Of a stretch of 64,000 bases of DNA, positions 26,605-35,220 are shown piece after piece (the first letter of the stretch is position 1; every line of letters starts with the position of its first letter). Location of the stretch: assembly GCA_020633075.1 (NCBI GenBank), contig JACKEI010000001.1, forward strand, positions 1,488,001 to 1,552,000, read 5' to 3'. A program made the translations under genes and the position numbers. The notes beneath the pieces are model-generated. The model searched no databases, was not told where the DNA came from, and saw only the letters and a program-made list of their open reading frames with translations. The stretch comes from Sandaracinaceae bacterium (lineage in GTDB: Bacteria > Myxococcota_A > Polyangia > Polyangiales > Houyiibacteriaceae).

Positions 26605-28635
26605 CTACAGCCGCGCGGCCAGCTCCGCCCCTTGCGCGATGGCCCGCTTCGCGTCCAGCTCGGCGGCCAGGTCCGCCCCACCAATCACGTGCATGCCGCT
26701 CTCGCTGCGACCCCCACGCTTGCCCTTGCCCTCGGGCGCCAGGTCACGCAGCGACACCTGACCGGCGCAGAGGATGATGTGGTCCACCTCCAGGAGCTCC
26801 GCCTTGCCCGCCCGGCGGATGTGCAGCCCCTGGTCGTCGATGCGCTCGTAGGTCACCCCGTCCAGCATGCGCACCCCAGCGCGCTGGAGCGCGATCTTGT
26901 GCACCCAGCCCGTGGTGCGCCCGGGTCCTGTGCCCATCTTCTTGAGACCCTCGCTGCGCTGCAGCATGGTGATGGCGCGCCGGGGCTGCTCCACGTGGGG
27001 AGGAAGCAAGCCGCCCGGCGAGTCGCCGCTCGGGTCCACGCCCCACTCCGCGAACCAGGCCTCGAGGCTCATGTCCGGGTCCTGCAGCAGGTACTCGCAC
27101 ACGTCCACGCCGATGCCTCCAGAGCCAATCACGGCCACGCGCTGCCCCACGGGCTTCTTGTCGCGGAGCACGTCCGTGTAGCGCAGCACCTTCGGGTGTT
27201 CGATGCCGGGGATGTTGGGTACCCGCGGCACCACGCCGGTCGCGACGATGACCTCGTCGTAGCCCGTGAGCTCGTTCTGGCTCACCCGCGTGCCGAGCCT
27301 CAGGTCCACGCCGGTGCGCTCCACTTCGTACTGGAAGTAGCGCAGCGTCTCGCGGAACTCCTCCTTGCCGGGCACCACGGCGGCCATGCGGAACTGACCG
27401 CCGATGGCGTCCGCCGCCTCGAACAGCGTCACCTTGTGCCCACGCTCCGCCGCCACGGTGGCCGCCGAGAGGCCGGCCATGCCGGCGCCCACCACGGCGA
27501 TGCGGCGTGGCGTGCTCGCGCGCTCGTAGCGCAGCTCTCCCTCGCGCGCGGCGCGCGGGTTCACCATGCAGGTGGCCCGCTTGAGCGAGAAGGTGTGATC
27601 CAGGCAGGCCTGGTTGCACGCGATGCACGTGTTGATGGCTTCGGGGCGCCCAGCGGCGGCCTTCTTCACGAAGTCCGGATCGGCCAGCAGCGGCCTGGCC
27701 ATGGACACCATGTCCGCGTCACCCGCGGCGAGGATGGACTCGGCCACCTCGGGTGTGTTGATGCGATTGGAGGCGATGACCGGCACGTTCACGGCGCGCT
27801 TGATGCGCGCGGTGACCTCGCGGAAGGCCCCGCGCGGAACCGACGTGACGATGGTGGGCACGCGCGCCTCGTGCCAACCAATGCCGGTGTTCAGCAGCGT
27901 GATGCCCGCCGCCTCCAGCGCCTTGCCCATGGTCTCGACCTCGTCGTAGGTGTTGCCGCCTTCGACCAGGTCCAGGATGGACAGGCGGTACATCACGATG
28001 AAGTCGGCGCCGACCTCGCGGCGCACGGCCTTCACCACCTCCACCGGGAAGCGCATGCGCCCGTGGATGTCGCCCCCCCAGCGGTCCTTGCGCTCGTTCA
28101 CGCGGGTGCAGGCGAACTGGTTGAGCAGATAGCCCTCGCTGCCCATGATCTCGACGCCGTCGTAGCCGGCGCGCTTGGCGATGGCGGCGCTGCGCGCGAA
28201 GTCGTCGATGGTGGAGAGGATCTGCGCCTCACTCATGGCGCGCGGCTTGAACGGGTTGATGGGCGACTTCTTGGCGCTGGCGGAGACCGACCAGGGGTGA
28301 TGCGCGTAGCGGCCCGTGTGGATGAGCTGCAGCGCGATCTTGCCGCCGTGGTCGTGCACCGCCCGCGTGACCAGCTGGTGGGGCAGGGCGTCCGCGGCCT
28401 GGTTGACCGTGCCGGACCCCGGATAGAACCAAGCCCGGCGGTTGATGCTGAGCCCGCCCGTGACCATCAGCGCGACGCCCCCCTTGGCCCGCTCCGCGAA
28501 GTAGGCCGCCAGCTTGGGGTAGTTCCAGAAGCGGTCCTCGAGGCCCGTGTGCATGGAGCCCATCACCACGCGGTTGCGGAGGGTGGTGAAGCCCAGGTCC
28601 AAGGGCGAGAGCAGGTGAGGGAAGGGTTGTTCCAT
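26605..28635 (-). CDS. fadH: NADPH-dependent 2,4-dienoyl-CoA reductase
   Basis: A protein of 676 aa, the usual length for FadH. It reduces 2,4-dienoyl-CoA during beta-oxidation of unsaturated fatty acids. The order is an FMN-binding TIM barrel (1-330), an iron-sulfur site (Cys 337, 340, 344, 356 in CIACNQAC...TC), an FAD motif RRIAVVGAGMAGLSAA, and an NADPH motif RVAVIGSGGIGVDVCEYL. The catalytic residues equivalent to E. coli Tyr 166 and His 252 appear as Tyr 169 and His 255. ATG 28635 has AGGAG 7 nt upstream. The gene is divergent from a TetR regulator, with an 18-bp palindrome just before the Shine-Dalgarno, so TetR repression relieved by an acyl-CoA is likely. Confidence 0.95.
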   Translation of the reverse strand: MEQPFPHLLSPLDLGFTTLRNRVVMGSMHTGLEDRFWNYPKLAAYFAERAKGGVALMVTGGLSINRRAWFYPGSGTVNQAADALPHQLVTRAVHDHGGKIALQLIHTGRYAHHPWSVSASAKKSPINPFKPRAMSEAQILSTIDDFARSAAIAKRAGYDGVEIMGSEGYLLNQFACTRVNERKDRWGGDIHGRMRFPVEVVKAVRREVGADFIVMYRLSILDLVEGGNTYDEVETMGKALEAAGITLLNTGIGWHEARVPTIVTSVPRGAFREVTARIKRAVNVPVIASNRINTPEVAESILAAGDADMVSMARPLLADPDFVKKAAAGRPEAINTCIACNQACLDHTFSLKRATCMVNPRAAREGELRYERASTPRRIAVVGAGMAGLSAATVAAERGHKVTLFEAADAIGGQFRMAAVVPGKEEFRETLRYFQYEVERTGVDLRLGTRVSQNELTGYDEVIVATGVVPRVPNIPGIEHPKVLRYTDVLRDKKPVGQRVAVIGSGGIGVDVCEYLLQDPDMSLEAWFAEWGVDPSGDSPGGLLPPHVEQPRRAITMLQRSEGLKKMGTGPGRTTGWVHKIALQRAGVRMLDGVTYERIDDQGLHIRRAGKAELLEVDHIILCAGQVSLRDLAPEGKGKRGGRSESGMHVIGGADLAAELDAKRAIAQGAELAARL

Positions 28636-28648
28636 GGTGAGCTCCTGT

Positions 28649-28712
28649 CGTGCCGTGAACGGCACGCGAATCTGTACGGCGTTTAGATGACACCCAGTCT
28701 GAACACTGTCAA
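28649..28712. promoter_or_regulatory. Palindromic operator and promoter between fadH and the divergent TetR gene
   Basis: CGTGCCGT-GA-ACGGCACG (28649-28666) is a perfect 8-bp-arm inverted repeat lying 14 bp upstream of the fadH ATG, next to its Shine-Dalgarno. On the minus strand a consensus -35 TTGACA occupies 28707-28712, with TCATCT or CATCTA 16-17 bp downstream as -10. The palindrome therefore lies downstream of the likely start site, a typical repressor position. Confidence 0.55.
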
Positions 28713-28723
28713 GATCGCCCGTG

Positions 28724-29326
28724 ATGTCCCCCAAGCCGACCCAGCGCTACCACCACGGCGACCTGCGCCCGACGCTGCTGCGCGAGGCGCAGTCCATGGT
28801 GCGCGAGCTCGGCTTGGACGGCTTGTCCCTGCGACAGCTGGCGCAGCGCGCCGGGGTGAGCGCCTCGGCGCTGTATCACCACTTCGACAACAAGAACGCG
28901 CTCCTGTGCGCGCTGGCGGAGGAGGGCTTCGGCAGCCTGGACGCGGCGGTGCAGGGCGCGGCGCGCGATCAGTCGGGCGACCTGCGCGATCAGACGCTGC
29001 GCTTCGTGCGCGCGTACGTGGGCTACGCGGCGGCGCACCCCGAGATCTACGACCTCATGTTCGGGCGCAGCATCTGGAAGGCGGGCGAGCCCACCGAGAG
29101 CCTCCGCGCGCTCGCGTTCGGCACCTTCCGCCGCTACGTGGACTACGTGGGCGCCATGGACCCGCACGTGGGGCGCGGAAAGACGGGGCTGCGCCGCGCA
29201 CAGGCGCGCTGGGCCGCCGTGCATGGCCTCTGCCGCCTGGTCATCGACGGCGTCTACACCGACGGCGCCGACCTGGCGGGGATGACGGCCGCCACCGCGG
29301 ACCTGCTCGTGGGCCCAACCGACTGA
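28724..29326 (+). CDS. TetR-family transcriptional regulator
   Basis: A protein of 200 aa. The N-terminal HTH is clear (LSLRQLAQRAGVSASALYHHFDNKNALLCAL, about residues 36-66). It is preceded by RYHHGDLRPTLL, common in TetR proteins that control fatty-acid or xenobiotic genes. The C-terminal ligand domain includes YAAAHPEIYDLMFGR, a motif shared with the WHG/TetR_C-13 group. Start may be GTG 28721 or ATG 28724. The divergent fadH and the palindrome between them make autoregulation and control of fadH the simplest reading. Confidence 0.88.
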   Translation: MSPKPTQRYHHGDLRPTLLREAQSMVRELGLDGLSLRQLAQRAGVSASALYHHFDNKNALLCALAEEGFGSLDAAVQGAARDQSGDLRDQTLRFVRAYVGYAAAHPEIYDLMFGRSIWKAGEPTESLRALAFGTFRRYVDYVGAMDPHVGRGKTGLRRAQARWAAVHGLCRLVIDGVYTDGADLAGMTAATADLLVGPTD

Positions 29327-29468
29327 CGGTAGGCCGCAGCCCCATTTTTGCCTCCGCGCGGGCCGACTCGAGTCCCGCACGTGTTATGGTCAGGCCCTTG
29401 CGACGGTTCGGTCCGGGTGGGCCGGGGTCCGTGCGGGGGCACGTGGGGTCTTGGGTGAGGAGTCTAGA

Positions 29469-30092
29469 ATGTATCGATACGTAATCATCACCGTGTTGGC
29501 GATGGCTGTTGCCCAGCCCGCGAGCGCTCAGACGTCGTCACGCGACGCCGAAGCCCGGTTGATGTTCGAGGCCGGCGTTCGCGCCTACGAGGCCGGTGAC
29601 TACGAGGCAGCGCTGCGACGCTACCAAGAGGCCTACGACCTCAGCCAACGTCCCGCGTTGCTCTTCAACATCGGCACCGCGCACGAACGGCTCCGCAACG
29701 ACCGTGAGGCCGCAGACGCCTATCGGCGCTACTTGGAAGCTGTCCCCGACGCCGCCAATCGTGAGTTCGTGGAGGGTCGCATCGAGCTCCTCTCACGCTC
29801 GGCGGCCGCAACGAGCGAGGCCACGCCGGAGGGCACGGCTACCCCCGACCTGACCCTGCACGCAGCGGACGCGCCAGCGGACGAGGCTGCGCGGTCCTCG
29901 TCTGCGGCCTCGTCCGATGACGAGGGCACCGCCGTCACGAAGAAGTGGTGGTTCTGGACCATCGTCGGCGTGGTGGTGGTGGGCGCCAGCGTCGGCCTCG
30001 CGGTAGGCCTGCGAGGCGGCGGTGGTGGGTCCGGCGACCCGGTCCCAGGCAACTTCGGTGGTGTCGTCGTGACCCTGGGGGCGGCACGATGA
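29469..30092 (+). CDS. TPR-repeat protein with signal peptide and C-terminal membrane anchor
   Basis: A protein of 207 aa. It has a cleavable signal peptide (MYRYVIITVLAMAVAQPASA), then a TPR-like region (about 28-100; FEAGVRAYEAGDYEAALRRY and FNIGTAHERL), an Ala/Asp/Ser-rich linker, and a hydrophobic helix after TKKWWFWTIVGVVVVGASVG, with a Gly-rich end. The start ATG 29469 has GAGGAG 6 nt upstream. The stop overlaps the next gene's start (ATGA at 30089). This small TPR plus MopE lipoprotein arrangement suggests a joint envelope role, perhaps assembly or tethering. A molecular function is not evident. Other ATG codons upstream lack a signal sequence. Confidence 0.82.
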   Translation: MYRYVIITVLAMAVAQPASAQTSSRDAEARLMFEAGVRAYEAGDYEAALRRYQEAYDLSQRPALLFNIGTAHERLRNDREAADAYRRYLEAVPDAANREFVEGRIELLSRSAAATSEATPEGTATPDLTLHAADAPADEAARSSSAASSDDEGTAVTKKWWFWTIVGVVVVGASVGLAVGLRGGGGGSGDPVPGNFGGVVVTLGAAR

Positions 30093-32269
30093 GGGCGTCT
30101 CTTTCCATCGTCTGCGCGCTGTCTCTCTTCATCGCGAGCTGTGGTGGGGCCGGCGGTGACGTCACCCAGGTCATGCTCGAGGTACGCGCCACGCCTGGGG
30201 TACTGGCCCGCGATCCGGTCGTGAACGTCCAGGTCTTCGGCGCGACCGCCGGCGGCACGTTCATGGAGCGCCTCAACCAGAACGTCCTAGACAGCGACAC
30301 GTGGCCGCTGCGCATCGCGCTGGTGCCCGCCGGCAAGGACGCGACCCGACGCTTTCAGGCCATCGTGACCGCCACCGACGGTGGGACGGTGATCGCCGTC
30401 GCGCGCGCTACCTCGGGGTACATCGAAGGGCGCGTGCTCTTGCTGACCGTCCTGCTGAGCGAGGTCTGCGGAGACTGCGGGGCAGGGCTCACCTGCGACG
30501 GTTCGGCGTGCGTCTCTTCCACCGTCGAGCCGACGGAGCTGCCGGACTACGAGCCCGGCACGTGCAGCATGGTCACCTACTACCGGGACGTGGACACCGA
30601 CGGCTTCGGCGACCCAGCGGACTCCCTCGAGGCTTGTTCGCCGCCCGCTGGCTACGTGAGCAACGGCACGGACTGCAACGACGCCTGCGCAGAGTGTGAA
30701 CCGGGCGGCACGGAGGTCTGCGACGACCGCGACAACGACTGCGACACGCGCGTGGACGAGGACCTCTCGCGCGCGTGCGGCACCGATGTGGGGGCGTGCA
30801 TGGCCGGCACCGAGACCTGCACCGGCGGCGCCTTCGGTGCGTGTGAAGGGGAGGTCGCCGCGTTGGTAGACGAGCTCTGCGACGGGATCGAAGACGATGA
30901 CTGCGACGGGAGCGTGGACGAGGGCTGCGCCTGCACCACGGGCGAGACCGAGTCCTGCGGGACCAACGTCGGGACGTGCACCGAGGGGACGCGAACCTGC
31001 AACGGCAGCGTGTTCGGGCCCTGCAGCGGTGTCGGCATGGAGAGCGAGGTCTGCGACGGGGCGGACAACGACTGCAACGGCGTCGTGGACAACGGCTTTG
31101 CTTGTCAGCAAGGCGCTAGCGTCTCGTGTTCGACCTCGTGCGGCACGGTCGGGACTGGCGCCTGCACCTCCGGCTGTCAGTTCCCGACGGCAGCGAGCTG
31201 CACGCCGCCGGCCGAGACCTGCGACGCGATTGACCAAGACTGCGACGGCCGCATCGACGAAGGCACACGCGTGCTGGGCGCTGCCGTGGCGGGCAGCGGC
31301 ACGACGCTCGTGTCCGAGCTCGAGGTCGTCGCGACGTCGTCCGGATTCGCCGTCACGGAGCTCCGTGGAACCACGTTGGTGCTGCAGGTCGTGGACCTGA
31401 ACGGGCAGCTAGCGGGGGCCGCGCTGACCGTCGCGACAGGGGTTGCCGTGGGCGCCGCGGCTTCGTCTGTCGGCGATGATGTCTACATCAGCTACGGCAC
31501 CGCGCCGAACAGCACGGACCGCGTGTATCACGCTCAGCGCGTCGGGGTGACGACCACGGGTGCGTTCCTCAACGGCAGCCCCGTCAACAACTACCACACG
31601 GCAGGCAACACCTTCCTCAACCGGCCCCTCGCGGCGGCCAGCACGACCCGCGTCTTGCTCGGTGCCCAGGCCAACGGCACCCCGATGCGCGAGTACAACC
31701 GCGCCCTCACCACGCAGCTGCAGACCGGCTACATCAACGGCGCCTCCGGCCACGCCAGGCTGAACATGCTGCCTGGCACCGAGAACGCGGCGCTGATCGA
31801 CTCTGGGTCAGGACAAATCCGCGTCCAGCGGGTCGTCAGCAGCGGTGGCGTGATCATCGCGAACATCGCCGGGTACTTCGTCGGCGACCGCGCCGAGGTC
31901 GGCAGCTACATGGGGGCGCGGGCCATCTTGGGCGTGGACGGGACGCAGGTGGGTTGGGCGCAGATCGACCCCAACAACACGGACTCCGGCCAGACGCTCA
32001 CGACGTGGTCCAGTGGTCCGCCTCCCGTGAGCGAGCGCTGGGCGGGGCTGGGCTTCTACGGGGGCATGTGGCACGCGGCCTACCTGCAGCCCGGCGGTGC
32101 GGTTCAGGTCCGCTCGTTCAGCGCGGCCTCCGTGGACCACCAGCTCGCGACCGCTCACAACGCGAACGCAGGCACCGTGGGAGCGGCCGTGCACCCCAGC
32201 GGCGTCATGCTCATCGCATACTCCACCGGAAACGCAGGCAGCGCCTACCGCACCTTCGGCTGCCCGTGA
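30089..32269 (+). CDS. MopE-type lipoprotein with four D/C-rich motifs
   Basis: A protein of 726 aa. ATG 30089 begins a lipoprotein signal with FIASC (Cys 18). After an N-terminal beta domain (about 25-150), four MopE/Ca-binding-like motifs are seen: VCDDRDNDCDTRVDE, LCDGIEDDDCDGSVDE, VCDGADNDCNGVVDN and TCDAIDQDCDGRIDE. They are separated by Cys-rich spacers such as CGTDVGACMAGTETC. The last 330 residues form a repetitive beta-rich region, possibly a propeller. The gene overlaps the TPR gene by 4 bp. MopE motifs in Methylococcus bind copper; here the acidic residues suggest calcium or metal binding, which is an inference. Confidence 0.85.
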   Translation: MRASLSIVCALSLFIASCGGAGGDVTQVMLEVRATPGVLARDPVVNVQVFGATAGGTFMERLNQNVLDSDTWPLRIALVPAGKDATRRFQAIVTATDGGTVIAVARATSGYIEGRVLLLTVLLSEVCGDCGAGLTCDGSACVSSTVEPTELPDYEPGTCSMVTYYRDVDTDGFGDPADSLEACSPPAGYVSNGTDCNDACAECEPGGTEVCDDRDNDCDTRVDEDLSRACGTDVGACMAGTETCTGGAFGACEGEVAALVDELCDGIEDDDCDGSVDEGCACTTGETESCGTNVGTCTEGTRTCNGSVFGPCSGVGMESEVCDGADNDCNGVVDNGFACQQGASVSCSTSCGTVGTGACTSGCQFPTAASCTPPAETCDAIDQDCDGRIDEGTRVLGAAVAGSGTTLVSELEVVATSSGFAVTELRGTTLVLQVVDLNGQLAGAALTVATGVAVGAAASSVGDDVYISYGTAPNSTDRVYHAQRVGVTTTGAFLNGSPVNNYHTAGNTFLNRPLAAASTTRVLLGAQANGTPMREYNRALTTQLQTGYINGASGHARLNMLPGTENAALIDSGSGQIRVQRVVSSGGVIIANIAGYFVGDRAEVGSYMGARAILGVDGTQVGWAQIDPNNTDSGQTLTTWSSGPPPVSERWAGLGFYGGMWHAAYLQPGGAVQVRSFSAASVDHQLATAHNANAGTVGAAVHPSGVMLIAYSTGNAGSAYRTFGCP

Positions 32270-32326
32270 AGTGGGTAGGGTGCGCGGCGGTTGACACCGC
32301 CGTGCGCCCCGGCTTCGATGGAGACG

Positions 32327-33241
32327 ATGTCAGGTCAAGTCGACTCGGCGCTTCAGGTGCTCGCGCGGGACGAACCGCCGACTGCGACGAGCGTCGCCGA
32401 GTGCTTGGCCTCGTCGCGCGTGGTTGCCCGCCTGACGCGGAAGCCGGTGGACTCTGGGCTCCCGCTGGTGTGGCGGCTGCTGGCGCTGAGCGAGATTCCG
32501 TTCGCTAGTCGGCTCCCGTACACGCAGGCAGCCACCGCGCGCGCTCTCTGGGAGCTCGCGACACCCGAGGGCTTTTCGTACACGGGGCGGGTTGCGGACA
32601 TCGTGCCTTGCTACAACGCCATGCTGGTGACGGCGCTGTGTAGGCTAGGTCACGGGGATGACCCTCGCGTGCAGGCGGGCGTGGAGTGGATCCGGCGCTA
32701 CCAGGCGTTCGGGCGCGGCGTGCTCACGGCCTGGCCGGGCGAGGGGATCACCCGCCACGGTGGCTGTCTCCGTGCGACGCCGTGCTTCATCGGCGTGGCG
32801 AAGTCGACGCGCGCGCTGCTGGCCGCTCAGGGACCCGAGAACGCGGGCCGAGACGCGCCCCTGATCGACGCCGGCGTTGAGTACCTGCTCGAGCATCGGC
32901 TGTACCGGCGCCAGACCACCGGAGAGCCGATCAGCGCGCACATCCTCGATGTCTCGTTTCCGGAGACCTATCACGTGACGCTGCTGGAGCTGCTCCAGAC
33001 CGTGGACGCGGCCGGCAAGCTGGACGACCCGCGCGTGGACGACGCCATCGAGTACGTTCAGGCACGCCGCGGCGAAGCTGGCTGGACGGTCACGTATGCG
33101 TACGCGGCACCTGGCTACGTCGCGTTCGACCGTCGCGGACGGCCATCGGCCTGGGTGACCCGCGAGCTGGACCGCATTCTGGCCAAGCGTCGGTCGACCG
33201 AATCGCCACGCGCAGCCCAGCGCGGCGCCACCACGCCTTGA
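32327..33241 (+). CDS. Prenyltransferase/squalene-cyclase-like alpha/alpha-toroid protein
   Basis: A protein of 304 aa that I recognise only at fold level. It has repeated helical units with spacing like terpene-cyclase or prenyltransferase beta-subunit domains: DIVPCYNAMLVTALCRLGHGD, then DPRVQAGVEWIRRYQ, IDAGVEYLLEHRLYRR and DDPRVDDAIEYVQARRGEAGW. The DxDD catalytic motif of class II cyclases is not seen, so cyclase activity is doubtful. Possible starts are ATG 32318 and 32327; GGAG lies 3 nt before the second. It precedes a PhyH dioxygenase and a methyltransferase on the same strand, which may form a small pathway. No neighbour clearly fixes the substrate. Confidence 0.55.
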   Translation: MSGQVDSALQVLARDEPPTATSVAECLASSRVVARLTRKPVDSGLPLVWRLLALSEIPFASRLPYTQAATARALWELATPEGFSYTGRVADIVPCYNAMLVTALCRLGHGDDPRVQAGVEWIRRYQAFGRGVLTAWPGEGITRHGGCLRATPCFIGVAKSTRALLAAQGPENAGRDAPLIDAGVEYLLEHRLYRRQTTGEPISAHILDVSFPETYHVTLLELLQTVDAAGKLDDPRVDDAIEYVQARRGEAGWTVTYAYAAPGYVAFDRRGRPSAWVTRELDRILAKRRSTESPRAAQRGATTP

Positions 33242-33558
33242 TGGAACGGCGGCCGGGGGCGCCATGCCTGCAGGTCCGGGGACCCGACATCTCTATAAAA
33301 CGCCCAGGTCGTATTTCGCAGAATACATATTATGTAAACTTTTTGAATCGGGGTCCCAACGGGGGTGCCCCATGGCTACCGATGCTGAGCTAGCCCCGTC
33401 GGGAGCCACAGCTGGGCGACCCCGCCTGGAGCCACATCCGAGGTGCGTACGAATGGCGTCGCGCATAGACTTGGTCGCCAAGCCGCCTGATGTCGACTCA
33501 CACACGATTCCGCTCCCATGGAGTTCCGCTGCGGAGCGCGCCCGCCACACTGCATGGG
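33242..33558. other. AT-rich intergenic region with a 13-bp palindrome
   Basis: About 317 bp without a convincing gene. The part from 33290 to 33350 is markedly AT-rich for this genome, and TACATA-T-TATGTA (33324-33336) is a perfect odd palindrome. This looks like a regulatory region for the dioxygenase gene. A 66-residue open frame (ATG 33372 to 33572) has much lower third-position GC than neighbouring genes and is not called. Confidence 0.45.
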
Positions 33559-34356
33559 ATGCTCGTACCTGAACTCGACGAAGTCGAGCTCGGGAGGCGC
33601 TGGGACTCCGAAGGCTGCGTCTTGCTGCGCCAGGCGCTCTCGAAGGCCAGCGTCGCCGCGGCTCGCGACGCCATGCACGGCTTTCTCCTGCGCGCCGCGA
33701 ACGTCCCGGGCACGGCCGACGACGCCGCGCGGGCCGTCACGGAGACGCACAACCGCATCCACAACTCGCCCACGGCTGCGCCGCCGGCGCCCATCGCGGC
33801 GCTCCGGGACGACCCTGCGCTGGCCAAGATCGCGCACGTGCTCCTGGGCGGGCCCGTCGCGCCGCTGTCCGTGGTGTGGCTGCGCGCCCGCGGCGCCCGC
33901 GACTTCCAGAGGACGAGCAGTCCGCACTGCGATGCCCCCTATGTGGGTGGCCACACGGACGGGTTTTGCACTTTCTGGATCCCTCTGCAGCCTGTGAGCG
34001 CCGCGGACGGGACCATGATCGTGATGCCTCGCTCACACAAGAGCGCCCGCCTCGCTGCGTATGCGGGGTCGGACCTCCTCGGTGGCGACGGCGCGCTCCG
34101 CATGGGCGCGGGCTATTGTCACCACCCAGACGATGCAAGCGCCGATCTGCAGCTGCCCTGGTGGACCGCCGAGTTCGAGGTCGGTGACATCCTCGCGTTT
34201 CGGCCCAACTTGCTGCACGCGGCTGTCGACAACATGGGGCAGCAGCTTCGATGCTCGGTGGACGTGCGGCTGGCTCGGCGCGAGCTCAGCGCCCCCGGCT
34301 TCTGGTCAAGCCCAGCACCTGTGGACTTCGATGGCTATTTCATGGATGCCCAATGA
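33559..34356 (+). CDS. PhyH-family Fe(II)/2-oxoglutarate dioxygenase
   Basis: A protein of 265 aa with the phytanoyl-CoA dioxygenase fold. The start of the domain is visible as LGRRWDSEGCVLLRQALS. The iron-binding facial triad is His 123 and Asp 125 in SPHCDAPY and His 220 in RPNLLHAAVDN, with Arg 231 in RCSVDVR for 2-oxoglutarate. Known family members hydroxylate or otherwise oxidise small molecules, often lipids or natural products. The start is uncertain: ATG 33559 leaves a normal domain beginning, while ATG 33490 would add 23 residues of low coding quality. It is followed after 43 nt by a methyltransferase gene, suggesting linked tailoring steps. Confidence 0.85.
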   Translation: MLVPELDEVELGRRWDSEGCVLLRQALSKASVAAARDAMHGFLLRAANVPGTADDAARAVTETHNRIHNSPTAAPPAPIAALRDDPALAKIAHVLLGGPVAPLSVVWLRARGARDFQRTSSPHCDAPYVGGHTDGFCTFWIPLQPVSAADGTMIVMPRSHKSARLAAYAGSDLLGGDGALRMGAGYCHHPDDASADLQLPWWTAEFEVGDILAFRPNLLHAAVDNMGQQLRCSVDVRLARRELSAPGFWSSPAPVDFDGYFMDAQ

Positions 34357-34399
34357 GTTCCCCACCCCCTGCCCCCAGTGAACGGCGCACGACTCGGCG

Positions 34400-35188
34400 A
34401 TGAACGACCCCAACGCATTGGAAGAAGTGGTCCTCGCTCGGCAGTGGTTCTACCCCTTCGCGCTTCCCAGCGGTCGCACGGCCCCCTGCGCCATCGGGCC
34501 TGCAGGCGCGTTGCACGACACGCGCGAGCGGATGCTGCTGCATGAGATCGGGCGTCGCTTCCCGGAGGGGGTCGCCGGCCTCAGCTGCCTCGACCTCGGC
34601 TGCAACGAGGGGTTCTATTCCTTCGCGATGGCACGGGCGGGCTTTGGTCGGGTGGTCGCCGTCGACCTGCAAGAAGAGAACATCGCTGCTGCCACGCTGT
34701 TGCGGGATCTCTTCGATCTACCGCAGGTGTCATTCTTGTGCGCGGACCTCGAGAGCGCCGACGTGCGGTCCCTTGGCGTGTTTGACGTCGTTCTCCTGCT
34801 GGGCGTCGTCTACCACCTCGAGGATCCCGTTGGCGCCCTGCGAACCGCCCGGGCAGCGACCGGAAACCTGTGTGTCGTCGAGTCGCAGCTCGCCCCAGAG
34901 CAGCTCGCGCCGTTTCCGTGGGGTGCACGCCGCAACATGCGCGCTCCGGTGGGCTCCTTCAGCGTGCTCGACGCGACGCCAGACGTGGTCGAGTCGCCCC
35001 GGTACGTGCACCCTTCGAAGGTGTCTTTGGTTCCGAGCGCAGCGGCCATGGAGTGGTTGCTGCCCGCCGTCGGGTTCCACGACGTGCACCAAGTGCCGGC
35101 CCCAGAAGACGGCTACGAGCAGATGGTCAGCGGCGACCGGCGCATGTGGTCGTGCCTCAGCTCCGAAGACGACGACGCTGCCGGCTGA
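34400..35188 (+). CDS. Class I SAM-dependent methyltransferase (DUF1698/CmoB-like)
   Basis: A protein of 262 aa. Motif I is LSCLDLGCNEGFYSFAMARAG (about 60-80), followed by VVAVDLQEENI. The later FDVVLLLGVVYHLEDPVGALR matches the DUF1698/CmoB-type motif IV region. CmoB carries out a tRNA uridine modification, but this protein lacks the expected partner CmoA nearby, and many such proteins are small-molecule O- or N-methyltransferases. It sits directly after the dioxygenase and both lie behind the alpha/alpha-toroid gene, so a role in a small biosynthetic route is possible. No strong Shine-Dalgarno is seen. It ends 32 bp before the convergent DUF1648 gene. Confidence 0.85.
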   Translation: MNDPNALEEVVLARQWFYPFALPSGRTAPCAIGPAGALHDTRERMLLHEIGRRFPEGVAGLSCLDLGCNEGFYSFAMARAGFGRVVAVDLQEENIAAATLLRDLFDLPQVSFLCADLESADVRSLGVFDVVLLLGVVYHLEDPVGALRTARAATGNLCVVESQLAPEQLAPFPWGARRNMRAPVGSFSVLDATPDVVESPRYVHPSKVSLVPSAAAMEWLLPAVGFHDVHQVPAPEDGYEQMVSGDRRMWSCLSSEDDDAAG

Positions 35189-35220
35189 GCGGCGTCCCTC
35201 CCGGCTGGGCCACCGCTCGC

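Noticed and set aside
33264..33572. 102-codon frame in the AT-rich gap, or its 66-residue ATG 33372 version
   Set aside because: Third-position GC is well below that of real genes here and no family is recognisable; kept only as a possibility in the cluster finding.
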